64,000 bases of DNA from Methanobacterium sp. (GCA_039666455.1 JAVSLW010000016.1:1-64000); one strand, 5' to 3'; shown: positions 7,698-15,041, numbered from the stretch's first letter. Notes: generated from the sequence alone by a model not told the origin. Numbers and translations: made by a program.

Positions 7698-8017
7698 TTA
7701 CATTATTTCTGCTGACAGTTGCATGCTGGCTGGTGCTGGTACGCTGGCTGATAATTGCTGTCCCTTGATAATCTCCATTTCTTCGCTTGTCAAAGCTGTG
7801 CAGCCCGTACCAGGCCATACATACTTGTCCCTGATGTGTCTGTGCCAGCGAGGACCTTGAGTTCTTCTTCTGTACTGTTTATACCCATGTTCTGCAGCAC
7901 TGTTGCAAGCGCTGCAGGTCCGCAACTGAAATCAGTGCTCTGCATTACAATTCCACTGGTGTCTTTTTGTGGAATTGTTTCATTTTCTGCTATTATTGTA
8001 TCATTCTCTGGATTAAA
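7698..8017 (-). pseudogene. C39-type peptidase relic A (catalytic His lost)
   Basis: On the minus strand, after a stop at 8018-8020, the frame reads FNPENDTIIAENETIPQKD, then QSTDFSCGPAALATVLQN with the catalytic Cys, and continues to YGLVRAAQL followed by a stop at 7790. The remaining 90 bases continue in another frame with LTSEEMEIIKGQ, which matches the C-terminal tail of relic C (LTTGEMQSIRGQ). Compared with the intact gene at 11282-12103, the copy has lost its signal peptide and about 80 residues containing the catalytic His and Asp. It is a clear internal deletion with a frameshift. Confidence 0.75.
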
Positions 8018-8037
8018 TTAATTAATTCTGTAATGCA

Positions 8038-8355
8038 TCAGCGTAATATAAACTCTAAAATAATAGTTGCTAATACAATTATACCTACAATTATACCCAT
8101 ATACCTCATATACCTAATAATTATCTTCCACAGTGCTTTTTTTTCAGATTTTTCTGTTACCTGTTTAATGTCAACTAAATAAATTATTACCGCAGACAAG
8201 ATAAAAAGCAGTAGTATGCCAAAATCTATTTTTGTTGGCTGTATAACTAATATTCGATATATCTGAGAAAGACTAACTATTATAAACATTCCGATGAGAA
8301 TGTAACTGATGATAACATCTTCTTGCTTTTTATTTTTTAAATCCTTTTCTGTCAA
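8038..8355 (-). CDS. Small three-helix membrane protein
   Basis: A 105-residue protein that starts at TTG 8355, six bases after a perfect GGAGGT. The charged N-terminus (TEKDLKNKKQED) is followed by predicted membrane helices at about residues 14-34, 43-61 and 83-103. A charged loop (DIKQVTEKSEKKALWK) separates the last two. No family is recognised. It lies between two relics of the C39 peptidase gene and reads in the same direction as all the island genes. Confidence 0.65.
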   Translation of the reverse strand: MTEKDLKNKKQEDVIISYILIGMFIIVSLSQIYRILVIQPTKIDFGILLLFILSAVIIYLVDIKQVTEKSEKKALWKIIIRYMRYMGIIVGIIVLATIILEFILR

Positions 8356-8414
8356 TCTAACACCTCCTTCTATAAATTAAATTATAAATCCCCACCAGCG
8401 CCGAACTACTCTAT

Positions 8415-8523
8415 TTACTCTACTTTTCCTCGTATAGTCTGCAATGTTTCACGGGTCAGGATTTGACTGTTTTCTGATTGTACACTAACTGCAGCTGTTA
8501 TGTTTGTTGAAGTTTCATTTTCT
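8415..8523 (-). pseudogene. C39-type peptidase relic B (tail only)
   Basis: The minus-strand translation ENETSTNITAAVSVQSENSQ, then ILTRETLQTIRGK before a stop at 8415-8417, matches the linker and tail of relic C (ENSQTLTTGEMQSIRGQ). No peptidase core remains. It directly follows the stop of the 125-residue membrane gene. The sequence just after the 58-residue paralogue (near 10.9 kb) also opens with a similar stretch, so the gene order membrane protein then C39 gene was once repeated. Confidence 0.6.
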
Positions 8524-8901
8524 CTATATATAGGTTTGAACATTTTCCAGTTCATTTATGCTATTCAATAAAAAATCAAGTGATTTTGCAAGTATTAGAA
8601 ATATAATTGTAAAGACAATTCCTACAATTAATCCCTTTCTAATAGAATCTTTTAAGGGCTGATTGTACACATGATACCCAAAAAGGCAATTTAATAAAAA
8701 CGTTGCAATTCCCAATGCAGTACCTATAATAATTAATTGATAATCAGCTTGATTGAAAGCAGTTAGCCCAGCTGTAAGGAAAGCTCCCATATATAATCCA
8801 TTTTCAGCAGACTCTTTCAGGGGTCGCTTGTTTACATAATATTCAATGGCGATCCAGCCTAAAGATGACCCAACAAACCTGATAATAATAATTTCCAGCA
8901 T
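8524..8901 (-). CDS. Four-helix membrane protein with internal repeat
   Basis: A 125-residue protein with ATG 8901 seven bases after GGAGGA. It contains two similar halves: KRPLKESAENGLYMGAFLTA and NQPLKDSIRKGLIVGIVF, each following a membrane helix, so it looks like an internal duplication. The half-unit resembles the 58-residue protein at 10936-11112 (MSLKRSVIFGLYMGIMAT). Function unknown. The gene is preceded by the same TGCAGG...CCTGCA leader hairpin that precedes the 58-residue gene, which supports common descent of the two loci. Confidence 0.65.
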   Translation of the reverse strand: MLEIIIIRFVGSSLGWIAIEYYVNKRPLKESAENGLYMGAFLTAGLTAFNQADYQLIIIGTALGIATFLLNCLFGYHVYNQPLKDSIRKGLIVGIVFTIIFLILAKSLDFLLNSINELENVQTYI

Positions 8902-8923
8902 AAATATCCTCCATAAAAAGTGT

Positions 8924-8941
8924 TGCAGGGTTTATCCTGCA
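8924..8941. terminator. Hairpin TGCAGG...CCTGCA between island genes
   Basis: Arms TGCAGG and CCTGCA flank GTTTAT. The hairpin and about 20 following bases (ATACTTC, CTCTACAAC) recur at 11241-11280. Both copies lie downstream of one minus-strand gene and upstream of a membrane gene of the PLKxS-GLYMG type, so the element may end the former transcript or act in the leader of the latter. Confidence 0.45.
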
Positions 8942-9005
8942 GATACTTCCACTCTACAACCATCTAAATTTGGGGGGCTAAAAATTATAATACAGTTTTT
9001 TTGAA

Positions 9006-9491
9006 TTAGATTTTTTCTATGTATCCTGCACGAATACCTGGTAAATATTTGTTTGCCAATTCTTGTGATGATTGAGTTCCTACAGGAAATTCATATTCTC
9101 CATATACTGTTATCATGTTGCCTTCTTTGAAGGGGATGGTTGCTGAGTAACTGACAAGAATATGATAGTATGGTGAGAGTTCTGGAACTTTAAGTTCAAT
9201 GTATGTTCTTGTTTTGTCAAATTGTATATATTCTTCTTTTTTTTGTATTTGGCCTTTTACTTTGACTTTTTGTCCGTTTAGAGCTTTAAAATCTTTAGAT
9301 AATTCAGATAGGTTAATTTCGGTGCAGGAATTTTTATATGATGAAATACTGGCTTCTCCTGTAAGAGCAGGTACATAAAAATCACTTTCCTTACCTTCAA
9401 AAGTAAAAGGTATTCCCAATATTAATACATAAGCAAAAGCAGCTACTATTATAATTAGTATCACTGTCAAAACTTTACTCAATTCCCTCAT
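9006..9491 (-). CDS. Membrane-anchored OB-like secreted protein, copy 1
   Basis: A 161-residue protein, start ATG 9491 after a strong GGAGGT; twelve upstream in-frame residues are excluded on this ground. An N-terminal membrane helix (about residues 6-26) is followed by an exported domain: YVPALTGEASISSYKNSCTE, LNGQKVKVKGQIQKKEEYIQ, then a strand-rich end with ITVYGEYEFP. The pattern of a short KVKVKGQ strand and GNMITVYGEY resembles OB-fold domains of the tRNA_anti-like type. It is a paralogue of the next gene upstream. The ligand is unknown; extracellular or cell-surface location is inferred from the anchor. Confidence 0.65.
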   Translation of the reverse strand: MRELSKVLTVILIIIVAAFAYVLILGIPFTFEGKESDFYVPALTGEASISSYKNSCTEINLSELSKDFKALNGQKVKVKGQIQKKEEYIQFDKTRTYIELKVPELSPYYHILVSYSATIPFKEGNMITVYGEYEFPVGTQSSQELANKYLPGIRAGYIEKI

Positions 9492-9523
9492 TACAAAACC
9501 TCCAGTAAAAATAATGATTATTT

Positions 9524-10006
9524 TCACTTCTTTTCTATGTATGCTGCACGAATAACTGGTAAATGTTTATTTGCTATCTCTGGTGGTGCATCAGTTCTTC
9601 CAGGGTAATGGTATTTTCCATAAACCGTTATCATATCGCCCTGTGTAAATGTAAGTGTCCCAGAGTAATTGACAAAAATGTAAGGGTCAGGTGAAAGTCC
9701 TGGGATTTTAAGTACTATAGATGTTCTTGCTTTGTCAAATTGTACATACTCTTTTTTTTCTATTATTTCGCCCGTTACTTTTACATTTTTATCAATTAAG
9801 GAATAAGGATCTTTTGATACTTGTGATAAGTTAAGTTCAGTGCATGAATTTTTATATGCTAAAATATTGGCTTCTCCTGTAACAGCGGGTACATAAAAAT
9901 CACTTTCCTTACCTTCAAAAGACAGCCCAAAAATTTGAATATAACCTATAAAACCTACTGCCGCTATTATTAGTAGTACTACTGAAATTCTTATTTTTTT
10001 ATTCAT
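9524..10006 (-). CDS. Membrane-anchored OB-like secreted protein, copy 2
   Basis: A 160-residue paralogue of the downstream gene; the segments ESDFYVPAVTGEANILAYKN and YVQFDKARTSIVLKIPGLSP align along the full length. ATG 10006 follows GGTGAT at a four-base spacing. A single N-terminal helix (about residues 7-27) anchors the protein, and the rest is predicted to lie outside the membrane with an OB-like arrangement (VKVTGEIIEKK, DMITVYGKYHYP). The two genes are 32 bases apart and probably co-transcribed from a promoter with TTATAAACTT near 10060. They look like a recent tandem duplication. Confidence 0.65.
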   Translation of the reverse strand: MNKKIRISVVLLIIAAVGFIGYIQIFGLSFEGKESDFYVPAVTGEANILAYKNSCTELNLSQVSKDPYSLIDKNVKVTGEIIEKKEYVQFDKARTSIVLKIPGLSPDPYIFVNYSGTLTFTQGDMITVYGKYHYPGRTDAPPEIANKHLPVIRAAYIEKK

Positions 10007-10141
10007 TTTATCACCATCTTTAATTTAAAAAGTTAAAAAAAGATATAAACTGCTGTTATTTAAGTTTATAACTCTTCAACTAAAGGTATCCGATGTTAGT
10101 AAGTAAATTACTATACATTCTCCTGCTAATCAATAATATGG

Positions 10142-10864
10142 TCAAGGAGGAGTAAAACGAGAAGCAGCAGTCCATGGTAATGTTTCTACAAGTCTCCATA
10201 CTTTGTGCCATCCATATACCTTACGATACCATCCCCACCTCCGATGCCAACCTTTAACCCATACAAAGCTTATCCTATCCGAGTGAGTAATGCCATGGGG
10301 CGGAATTACCATGCAGTACCAACCATAGACCCACTCATACCAACTATAAAACCATCCCTTTACCCATACTTGTACCCATGCTCCTTGTCCCCTAATACTC
10401 TGCATCTCTCCAGTTGTCAAAGTTTGACTGTTTTCTGGTTGTATACTACCTGTATCTGTTAAATTTTCTGTACTGTTATTAGCCTGTTCTGCTGTTTGAT
10501 TAACTTGCATGTTGGGATCAGTTATAACCAGAGCATTGCCTGTGAAAATTGCACTGAATTTTTCTCTGGTCATTTCAATGTTTCCAAGGCTTGGATCAGC
10601 AAGGTAAACGCTTTCATTGCTTATTTTTCTGATTACACTGTAATGGCCTTCACCATCAATTGTCACATGAACTATCATGTTAGGTCTAAGATCTTCAACT
10701 GATAATCTCATACCAGTTGCATTTACGCCTTTTGATTGTGCCGTACGTACCAGGCCATACATACTTGTCCCTAATTTATCTGTGCCACTTAGAACCATGA
10801 GTTTCTGTTCTGTTACGTTGATTCCCATATTATTTAGAACTGTGGCAAATGCTGCGGGTTCATT
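10142..10864 (-). pseudogene. C39-type peptidase relic C with Trp-rich tail (catalytic Cys lost)
   Basis: The minus-strand frame holds EPAAFATVLNNMGINVTEQ in place of the intact SCGPAALATVLQNMGIN: the segment with the signal peptide and catalytic Cys is gone and a stop lies just upstream (10865). The His (DGEGHYSVI) and Asp (YLADPS) regions remain, followed by a linker with N-glycosylation sequons and a remarkable C-terminal stretch of about 75 residues with many Trp and Tyr (WVKGWFYSWYEWVYGWYC). An internal ATG at 10828 could give a 228-residue product without a complete catalytic site. I call it a 5'-truncated pseudogene, though the long open frame leaves room for a repurposed product. Confidence 0.65.
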
Positions 10865-10935
10865 TTAATTATATTTTCCATCAGGATGTTTTGAAGTTTT
10901 ATTTTCTCTGTCTGTGCTTTGGGAACATTTTTCGT

Positions 10936-11112
10936 TCATTTAAATAACAGATCTAATAAAAAATCAATTATTGGAGGCAGAATTACAGTAGCCATAATCC
11001 CCATATATAATCCAAATATAACAGACCTTTTTAAAGACATCTTTTCCACAAAATAGCCAAATAAAAGAAAACCTAAGGCCCACATAACAAATTCGGTGAT
11101 AAATTCCTGCAT
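10936..11112 (-). CDS. 58-residue membrane protein
   Basis: Starts at ATG 11112 with GAGAGGA six bases before it and stops at 10936-10938. The product MQEFITEFVMWALGFLLFGY continues with EKMSLKRSVIFGLYMG and a second helix ending in DFLLDLLFK, so there are two membrane helices. It corresponds to half of the 125-residue protein at 8524-8901 (PLKESAENGLYMG). A string of hairpins (11138-11235) separates it from the leader hairpin at 11241-11260, whereas the paralogue lacks the string. Function unknown. Confidence 0.6.
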   Translation of the reverse strand: MQEFITEFVMWALGFLLFGYFVEKMSLKRSVIFGLYMGIMATVILPPIIDFLLDLLFK

Positions 11113-11137
11113 AATGTCCTCTCTGAAAAAATGTATC

Positions 11138-11235
11138 TTTGAAAACCAAATGTTTTCAAAGCCCGAAAATCCATGATTTTCGACGGTTCTGTAAAATCTT
11201 CGATTTTACGAACCCAGAAAAATTGAGAATTTTTC
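11138..11235. repeat. String of four short hairpins
   Basis: Consecutive palindromes with loops of three to five bases: TTTGAAAAC/GTTTTCAAA (11138-11160), CGAAAATC/GATTTTCG (11164-11182), GTAAAATC/GATTTTAC (11191-11209) and GAAAAATT/AATTTTTC (11217-11235). The arms differ from one hairpin to the next but each is self-complementary. The string sits inside the leader of the 58-residue gene, where the paralogous locus at 8.9 kb has only about 10 bases. Confidence 0.7.
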
Positions 11236-11240
11236 GGCGG

Positions 11241-11260
11241 CTGCAGGGTTTATCCTGCAG
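11241..11260. terminator. Hairpin CTGCAGG...CCTGCAG after the C39 gene
   Basis: A seven-base perfect stem with loop GTTTAT, 22 bases beyond the stop of the intact C39 peptidase gene. It is the second copy of the element at 8924-8941 and continues with the same ATACTTC / CTCTACAAC stretch. It is probably a terminator or processing hairpin of the C39 transcript. Confidence 0.45.
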
Positions 11261-11281
11261 ATACTTCATCTCTACAACTAT

Positions 11282-12103
11282 TTATCCAATGTTGTCTGTA
11301 TCCATTTCTCCAGCTGTTAAATTCTGTGCACTGCTATTAGCCTGTTCTGCTGTTTGATTAAGGGGACCGCTTATCAATAGTGCGTTCCCCGTATAGATTT
11401 CATTGAATTTTTCCCGGGTCATTTCAATGTTTCCAAGGCTTGGATCTGCAAGGTAAACGCTTGTATCTGTTACTTCCCGTACAACACTGTAATGGCCTTC
11501 GCCATCCAGTATAATGTGCACGATGTTGTTAGGTTTAAGATCATTAACTGATAATTTCATACCAGTTGCACTTAAACCTTTTGCTTTCGCTGCTTCTGAT
11601 AATCCGTGCATTGTTGTCCCTGATGTATCTGTGCCAGCGAGGACCTTAAGTTCCCCTTCTGTTGCGTTGATTCCCATGTTCTGCAGCACTGTTGCAAGCG
11701 CTGCCGGTCCACAACTGAAATCAGTGCTCTGCATTACAATTCCAGTGGTATCTATTTGTGGAATTGTAGCAGTAACATTTTCTGCACCTGTAGTATCGTT
11801 TTCTGAAACCACAGAATCTAAACCCTCATCTAAAAGCTGCGCATCTGCACCTGTAGCCTCTGCTGGTACAGGATCATCGCTCATTGTAGTATTTGTACTT
11901 GACACATTCGCAGTCAACGTTTCATTTTCTGCTCCCGTTGCCTGCCTACTTTCAACTGCTTCTACTAATTCAGATGCAGATGCAACATCTGCACCCTTTC
12001 CTTTAACTGCCATTGTATCGGCAGTTTCACCATACTGTGTAGCAATTGCTGGTGCCACTCCAATAATGAGTGCCACAAGCAGAACTGCTACCAATTTATA
12101 CAT
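11282..12103 (-). CDS. Exported C39-type cysteine peptidase
   Basis: A 273-residue protein, ATG 12103 following GGAGGCATG. A signal peptide spans about residues 1-22 (LVAVLLVALIIGVAPAIA). It is followed by an acidic, Thr/Asn-rich linker with many N-glycosylation sequons and a papain-like C39 domain at about 120-245: catalytic Cys131 in DFSCGPAALA, His204 in GEGHYSVV and Asp220 in YLADPS. C39 domains cleave leader peptides or wall-linked peptides; here no ABC transporter is fused, so the enzyme acts alone outside the cell. The substrate is unknown. It is the only intact member among four copies in the island. A triple palindrome and TATA elements lie upstream. Confidence 0.85.
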   Translation of the reverse strand: MYKLVAVLLVALIIGVAPAIATQYGETADTMAVKGKGADVASASELVEAVESRQATGAENETLTANVSSTNTTMSDDPVPAEATGADAQLLDEGLDSVVSENDTTGAENVTATIPQIDTTGIVMQSTDFSCGPAALATVLQNMGINATEGELKVLAGTDTSGTTMHGLSEAAKAKGLSATGMKLSVNDLKPNNIVHIILDGEGHYSVVREVTDTSVYLADPSLGNIEMTREKFNEIYTGNALLISGPLNQTAEQANSSAQNLTAGEMDTDNIG

Positions 12104-12191
12104 TATTCATGCCTCCTTTATATTCACAATTCTCTGTCTGTAAAATAACTTCCTGTTATCTTACAATTTTTTGGTCTGTAAAATCATGTCA

Positions 12192-12285
12192 TATAAAGGT
12201 TGTGGTTTTAACGCTGTATAAAAACGCAAAATTTGTTCTAACAGAACAATTTTGTCCTAACAGGACAATATTGTTCTAAGAGAAC
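12192..12285 (-). promoter_or_regulatory. C39 peptidase promoter region with three-palindrome operator
   Basis: Three 17-bp near-perfect palindromes lie at 12233-12249 (TTGTTCTAACAGAACAA), 12252-12268 (TTGTCCTAACAGGACAA) and 12271-12287 (TTGTTCTAAGAGAACCT), so each starts exactly 19 bp after the last. The second keeps its symmetry through paired changes in both arms. On the minus strand TATA-like TTTTTATACAG (about 12216-12226) and CCTTTATATG (about 12193-12202) follow on the side of the C39 gene. The arrangement fits a cooperative repressor or activator site array upstream of the peptidase promoter. The regulator is unknown. Confidence 0.6.
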
Positions 12286-12438
12286 CTAAAAATTTAACAC
12301 CCACAACACAAATGTTTAAATAGTTTAAATTACATACCAGAAGGTTTAGTTTAAAATTTGTTCATTTCTTCTTCAACCTTTCCATGAAATACAAGGAGGT
12401 ACCATAGATATTTCACCAAAAAAGATAATCCTTGACTT

Positions 12439-12745
12439 TCAAAAGCTTCGCTTTTGATTGCCCGAAAATCCCACAAAATCCCACAAAATCTTCGATTTTG
12501 GGGCCTTCGAAAATCAAAGATTTTCGATGTTTACGGAGCATAGCTCCGTAACCGTAAAAAATCAGAGATTTTTTACATGCCCCGGAAATTCTACGAATTT
12601 CCGAGGGCCACAAACACTTTGTGTTCGTGGGCTTTGATTTTCGACGGCTTTCAAAAACTTCGTTTTTGATTGCCCGAAAATCCCTCAAAATCTTCGATTT
12701 TGGGGCCACAAACACTACGTGTTTGTTGGCTCTGATTTTCGACGG
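12439..12745. repeat. String of about ten short hairpins
   Basis: An uninterrupted row of palindromes with three-base loops: TCAAAAGC/GCTTTTGA (12439-12457), CAAAATC/GATTTTG, CGAAAATC/GATTTTCG, TTACGGAGC/GCTCCGTAA, GTAAAAAATC/GATTTTTTAC, CGGAAATTC/GAATTTCCG, CCACAAACAC/GTGTTCGTGG, TCAAAAAC/GTTTTTGA, CAAAATC/GATTTTG and CCACAAACAC/GTGTTTGTTGG (12706-12729). They are linked by short GCCCG, GGGGCC or GACGGC pieces. The arms differ between units yet stay complementary. The string interrupts what looks like a former transposase gene. Frames through it are composition artefacts. Confidence 0.75.
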
Positions 12746-12746
12746 C

Positions 12747-12938
12747 TTCAATAGACTCACACACTTCATTAGAGATATATTAATAGCACGAACATCCAAT
12801 CTGGTAGAAGATTACTACAGACAAACCGACCCAAATCAAATCAAGAAAATATACAAAACTGCACAGGGAATACTCAGCTACCTAATCCATAAAATGAAAA
12901 AATGGATACGAAAACACGGGGAATACATCAAACCCTAA
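12747..12938 (+). pseudogene. Transposase C-terminal remnant
   Basis: After the hairpin string an open frame reads FNRLTHFIRDILIARTSNLV, then QTDPNQIKKIYKTAQGILSY and KKWIRKHGEYIKP to the stop at 12936-12938. The basic helical end followed at once by a TAATAACTTTACAG sequence resembles the end of an insertion sequence: the transposase stop abutting the terminal inverted repeat. No catalytic DDE part remains, and upstream (about 12395-12437) only a ribosome-site-like GGAGGT and a few codons persist. The family assignment is tentative. Confidence 0.45.
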
Positions 12939-13127
12939 TAACTTTACAGATCCATTTTAGATTTAAATTTATATGGAATGATTTTAATAATTATTATATC
13001 AAATTACATGTTAGAATACTTTTAAAAAGAATTTTTAAACAATAGGGATCCTTCAATTGATGTGAAGTTTTGGAATAAGTTTTCCAAACGTTCGTATATT
13101 TATTATTGATTTAACTGGAGCTATTTT

Positions 13128-14363
13128 ATGGATACAAGAGAAATTAAACTTTCAGGACATATAATTGATTCTCTAACTCTCCCAAAAACCCTTGATCTTA
13201 TAATGGACATGGGCGGTGACTTCGAAATCCTTGATATTCATGTGGGTAAACTTAAAAAAGATGCAAGCCATGCAAGGATTAAAGTTACAGGAACTGATGA
13301 GATCCATTTAGGTGAAATACTGGATGAATTAAGTGAGATAGGAGCAGTAATTGTAGAAATAAAGGAAATTGAACTTCTAAGATCTGAAAAAGATAAAACA
13401 CTCCCTGAAGATTTCTATTCAACCACAAACCATCCAACTTTTGTAAGATATGGAGGGGAATGGATAGAAGTTGAAGGTATAGAAATGGACTGCATGATTG
13501 TAATTGACTTAGAAAGTAGAAGAGCTCTATGTAAACCTATTGGTAAAATAAAAGAAGGAGATTTAATAGTTGTTGGAAGGGAAGGAATTAAAGTCGTCCC
13601 TCCAGAAAGACCAAGAGGAAAAAAAGGTGTTTTTGAATTTATGTCCAGCGAAGCCTCTTCAGAAAAACCGGTGAGGTCAATAATAAAAAAAATAGCCTCT
13701 GAAATCAGAGAAATTAAAGAAAAAAGAGGTAAAATAGCTATTGTAGCGGGACCGGCAATAATACACACTGGATCAGCTCCATTACTTGCAAAAATGATTA
13801 GAGAGGGAATTATCGATGTTTTATTTGCTGGAAATGCCCTGGCAACTCACGATATTGAAAATGCACTCTATGGGACATCACTTGGAGTATGCACCGGAAG
13901 TGGTGAAGCAGTTGTTCGGGGACATAGGCACCATATTTATGCGATTAACGAAATAAACAAGGCAGGTTCAATAAAAGAAGCTGTTGAAAATGGGATTCTA
14001 AATAGTGGAATAATGTATGAGTGTGTGAAAAATAACGTACCTTTTGTTCTTGCAGGTTCAATAAGAGATGATGGACCTCTTCCAGATGTTATAACAGATG
14101 TAATGGATGCACAGGAAGAAATGCGCAAATATGCACAGAATGTTGACATGGTGATCATGATTGCAACAATGCTCCATTCTATAGCTACGGGAAATATGTT
14201 ACCTTCCTATGTGAAAAGCATATGCGTGGATATAAATCCTGCAACAGTCACAAAACTTGCTGATAGGGGCAGTGCCCAGGTTGTTGGTATAGTTACTGAT
14301 GTTGGAGCATTTTTACCTGTACTTTATGAAAATTTAGAAGGATTAGAGTGCATTAAAGAATAA
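13128..14363 (+). CDS. Archaeal ornithine cyclodeaminase (LOR/SDH-domain family)
   Basis: A 411-residue cytoplasmic protein of the TIGR00300 family. The N-terminal 100 residues form the LOR/SDH domain (LSGHIIDSLTLPKTLDLIMD), and the rest is a Rossmann-like NAD-binding catalytic part (KIAIVAGPAIIHTGSAPLLA, FAGNALATHDIENALYG, SICVDINPATVTKLADRGSA). Methanogen members have been shown to convert ornithine to proline and ammonia, unrelated in sequence to the classical bacterial enzyme. ATG 13128 follows TGGAG. The gene stands alone; ornithine or arginine catabolism would link it to the arginine-using enzymes at 5-7 kb. Confidence 0.88.
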   Translation: MDTREIKLSGHIIDSLTLPKTLDLIMDMGGDFEILDIHVGKLKKDASHARIKVTGTDEIHLGEILDELSEIGAVIVEIKEIELLRSEKDKTLPEDFYSTTNHPTFVRYGGEWIEVEGIEMDCMIVIDLESRRALCKPIGKIKEGDLIVVGREGIKVVPPERPRGKKGVFEFMSSEASSEKPVRSIIKKIASEIREIKEKRGKIAIVAGPAIIHTGSAPLLAKMIREGIIDVLFAGNALATHDIENALYGTSLGVCTGSGEAVVRGHRHHIYAINEINKAGSIKEAVENGILNSGIMYECVKNNVPFVLAGSIRDDGPLPDVITDVMDAQEEMRKYAQNVDMVIMIATMLHSIATGNMLPSYVKSICVDINPATVTKLADRGSAQVVGIVTDVGAFLPVLYENLEGLECIKE

Positions 14364-14404
14364 GAACTTTTGACTTAAATAGATTGCAGGGACTGTAAAG
14401 TAAT

Positions 14405-14452
14405 GGGTGTTGAACGCATGTTGTGATTTCAACCTAATATTCTTTCTTTCAT
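14405..14452. repeat. Direct repeat, left copy
   Basis: The stretch starting GGTGTTGAACGCATGTTGTG and continuing with ATTTCAACC, TAATATTC and TTCTTTCATT recurs at 14976-15041 with few changes, about 570 bases away. The two copies flank the 146-residue hypothetical gene. The sequence before this copy (GGGACTGTAAAGTAATGGG) resembles the end of the transposon remnant at 12.94 kb. Confidence 0.65.
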
Positions 14453-14489
14453 TAATTAATATCAGCATCAAGTAACTTTAAAACCCACT

Positions 14490-14930
14490 TTAGCTCATTA
14501 TTTTAAATCTCACTATTGTGCTATTACTCTCTTCATCATGTTCTTGTTCTATATATGATGCTTTCTGATTCTTGATATAATTGATTAAATGACAATATAT
14601 AATACCTGGAGCAAAAATAACAGGTAGATTTTCTTTATGTAACTCCACGATACCTTCACACAATGTAGGATTTACTATCTTTAAAACCCCCTCTCCATCA
14701 TTTTCAGAATAGATCAAATTATCGCAAACCTCCAAATCTTCAATGAATGCTCTTTTTACTGATTCTTCGCTTAAATTATTTTTATCAATCATGTTTTGAG
14801 AATGAAGATAATCCACAATATATTTAGCCACCAGTCTAGAAAGCACCCGTGAATTTTCTCCAAACAATTGAAATACCGCCTTATTCATTAAATATACCAT
14901 TGTATTGTATATTGGCACTCCTGATTTCAT
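14490..14930 (-). CDS. Hypothetical protein flanked by direct repeats
   Basis: A 146-residue protein starting at ATG 14930, seven bases after GGAGGT; an upstream in-frame extension lies in the repeat side and is not supported. It is mostly helical (VYLMNKAVFQLFGENSRVLS, RLVAKYIVDYLHSQ) with a conserved-looking VCDNLIYSENDG and a strand-rich end (VIFAPGIIYCHLINYIKNQ). The layout recalls small V4R/heme-NO-binding-like sensor domains, but I cannot assign it. Direct repeats on both sides suggest that the gene moved or was duplicated as a unit. Confidence 0.6.
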   Translation of the reverse strand: MKSGVPIYNTMVYLMNKAVFQLFGENSRVLSRLVAKYIVDYLHSQNMIDKNNLSEESVKRAFIEDLEVCDNLIYSENDGEGVLKIVNPTLCEGIVELHKENLPVIFAPGIIYCHLINYIKNQKASYIEQEHDEESNSTIVRFKIMS

Positions 14931-14975
14931 TATATAACCTCCATATCTGCCATACATTTTATTATTTGGAAAGAT

Positions 14976-15041
14976 AATAGGTGTTGAATGCATGTTGTGA
15001 TTTCAACCTTAAATTTCAACCTTAATATTCCTTCTTTCATT
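14976..15041. repeat. Direct repeat, right copy
   Basis: The second copy of the repeat at 14405-14452 (GGTGTTGAATGCATGTTGTG, then ATTTCAACC and TAATATTC). It has a 12-base internal duplication (CTTAAATTTCAA) relative to the left copy. It overlaps the region upstream of the 14490-14930 gene. Confidence 0.65.

Noticed and set aside
7755..8182. Plus-strand frames over the first C39 relic and the small membrane gene
   Set aside because: They are antisense shadows; the minus strand shows clear homology to the C39 core and good ribosome sites.
11514..12143. 209-codon plus-strand frame over the C39 peptidase gene
   Set aside because: It is antisense to a gene with signal peptide, catalytic Cys, His and Asp and a strong ribosome site.
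12233..12287. CRISPR repeat or short tandem repeat interpretation of the palindromes
   Set aside because: Units are separated by only two bases and each is a symmetric site with paired changes, which fits operators rather than a repeat-spacer array.
12413..12938. Open frames on both strands through the hairpin string
   Set aside because: The palindromic repeats leave frames open by composition; only the part from 12747 onward shows protein-like sequence.
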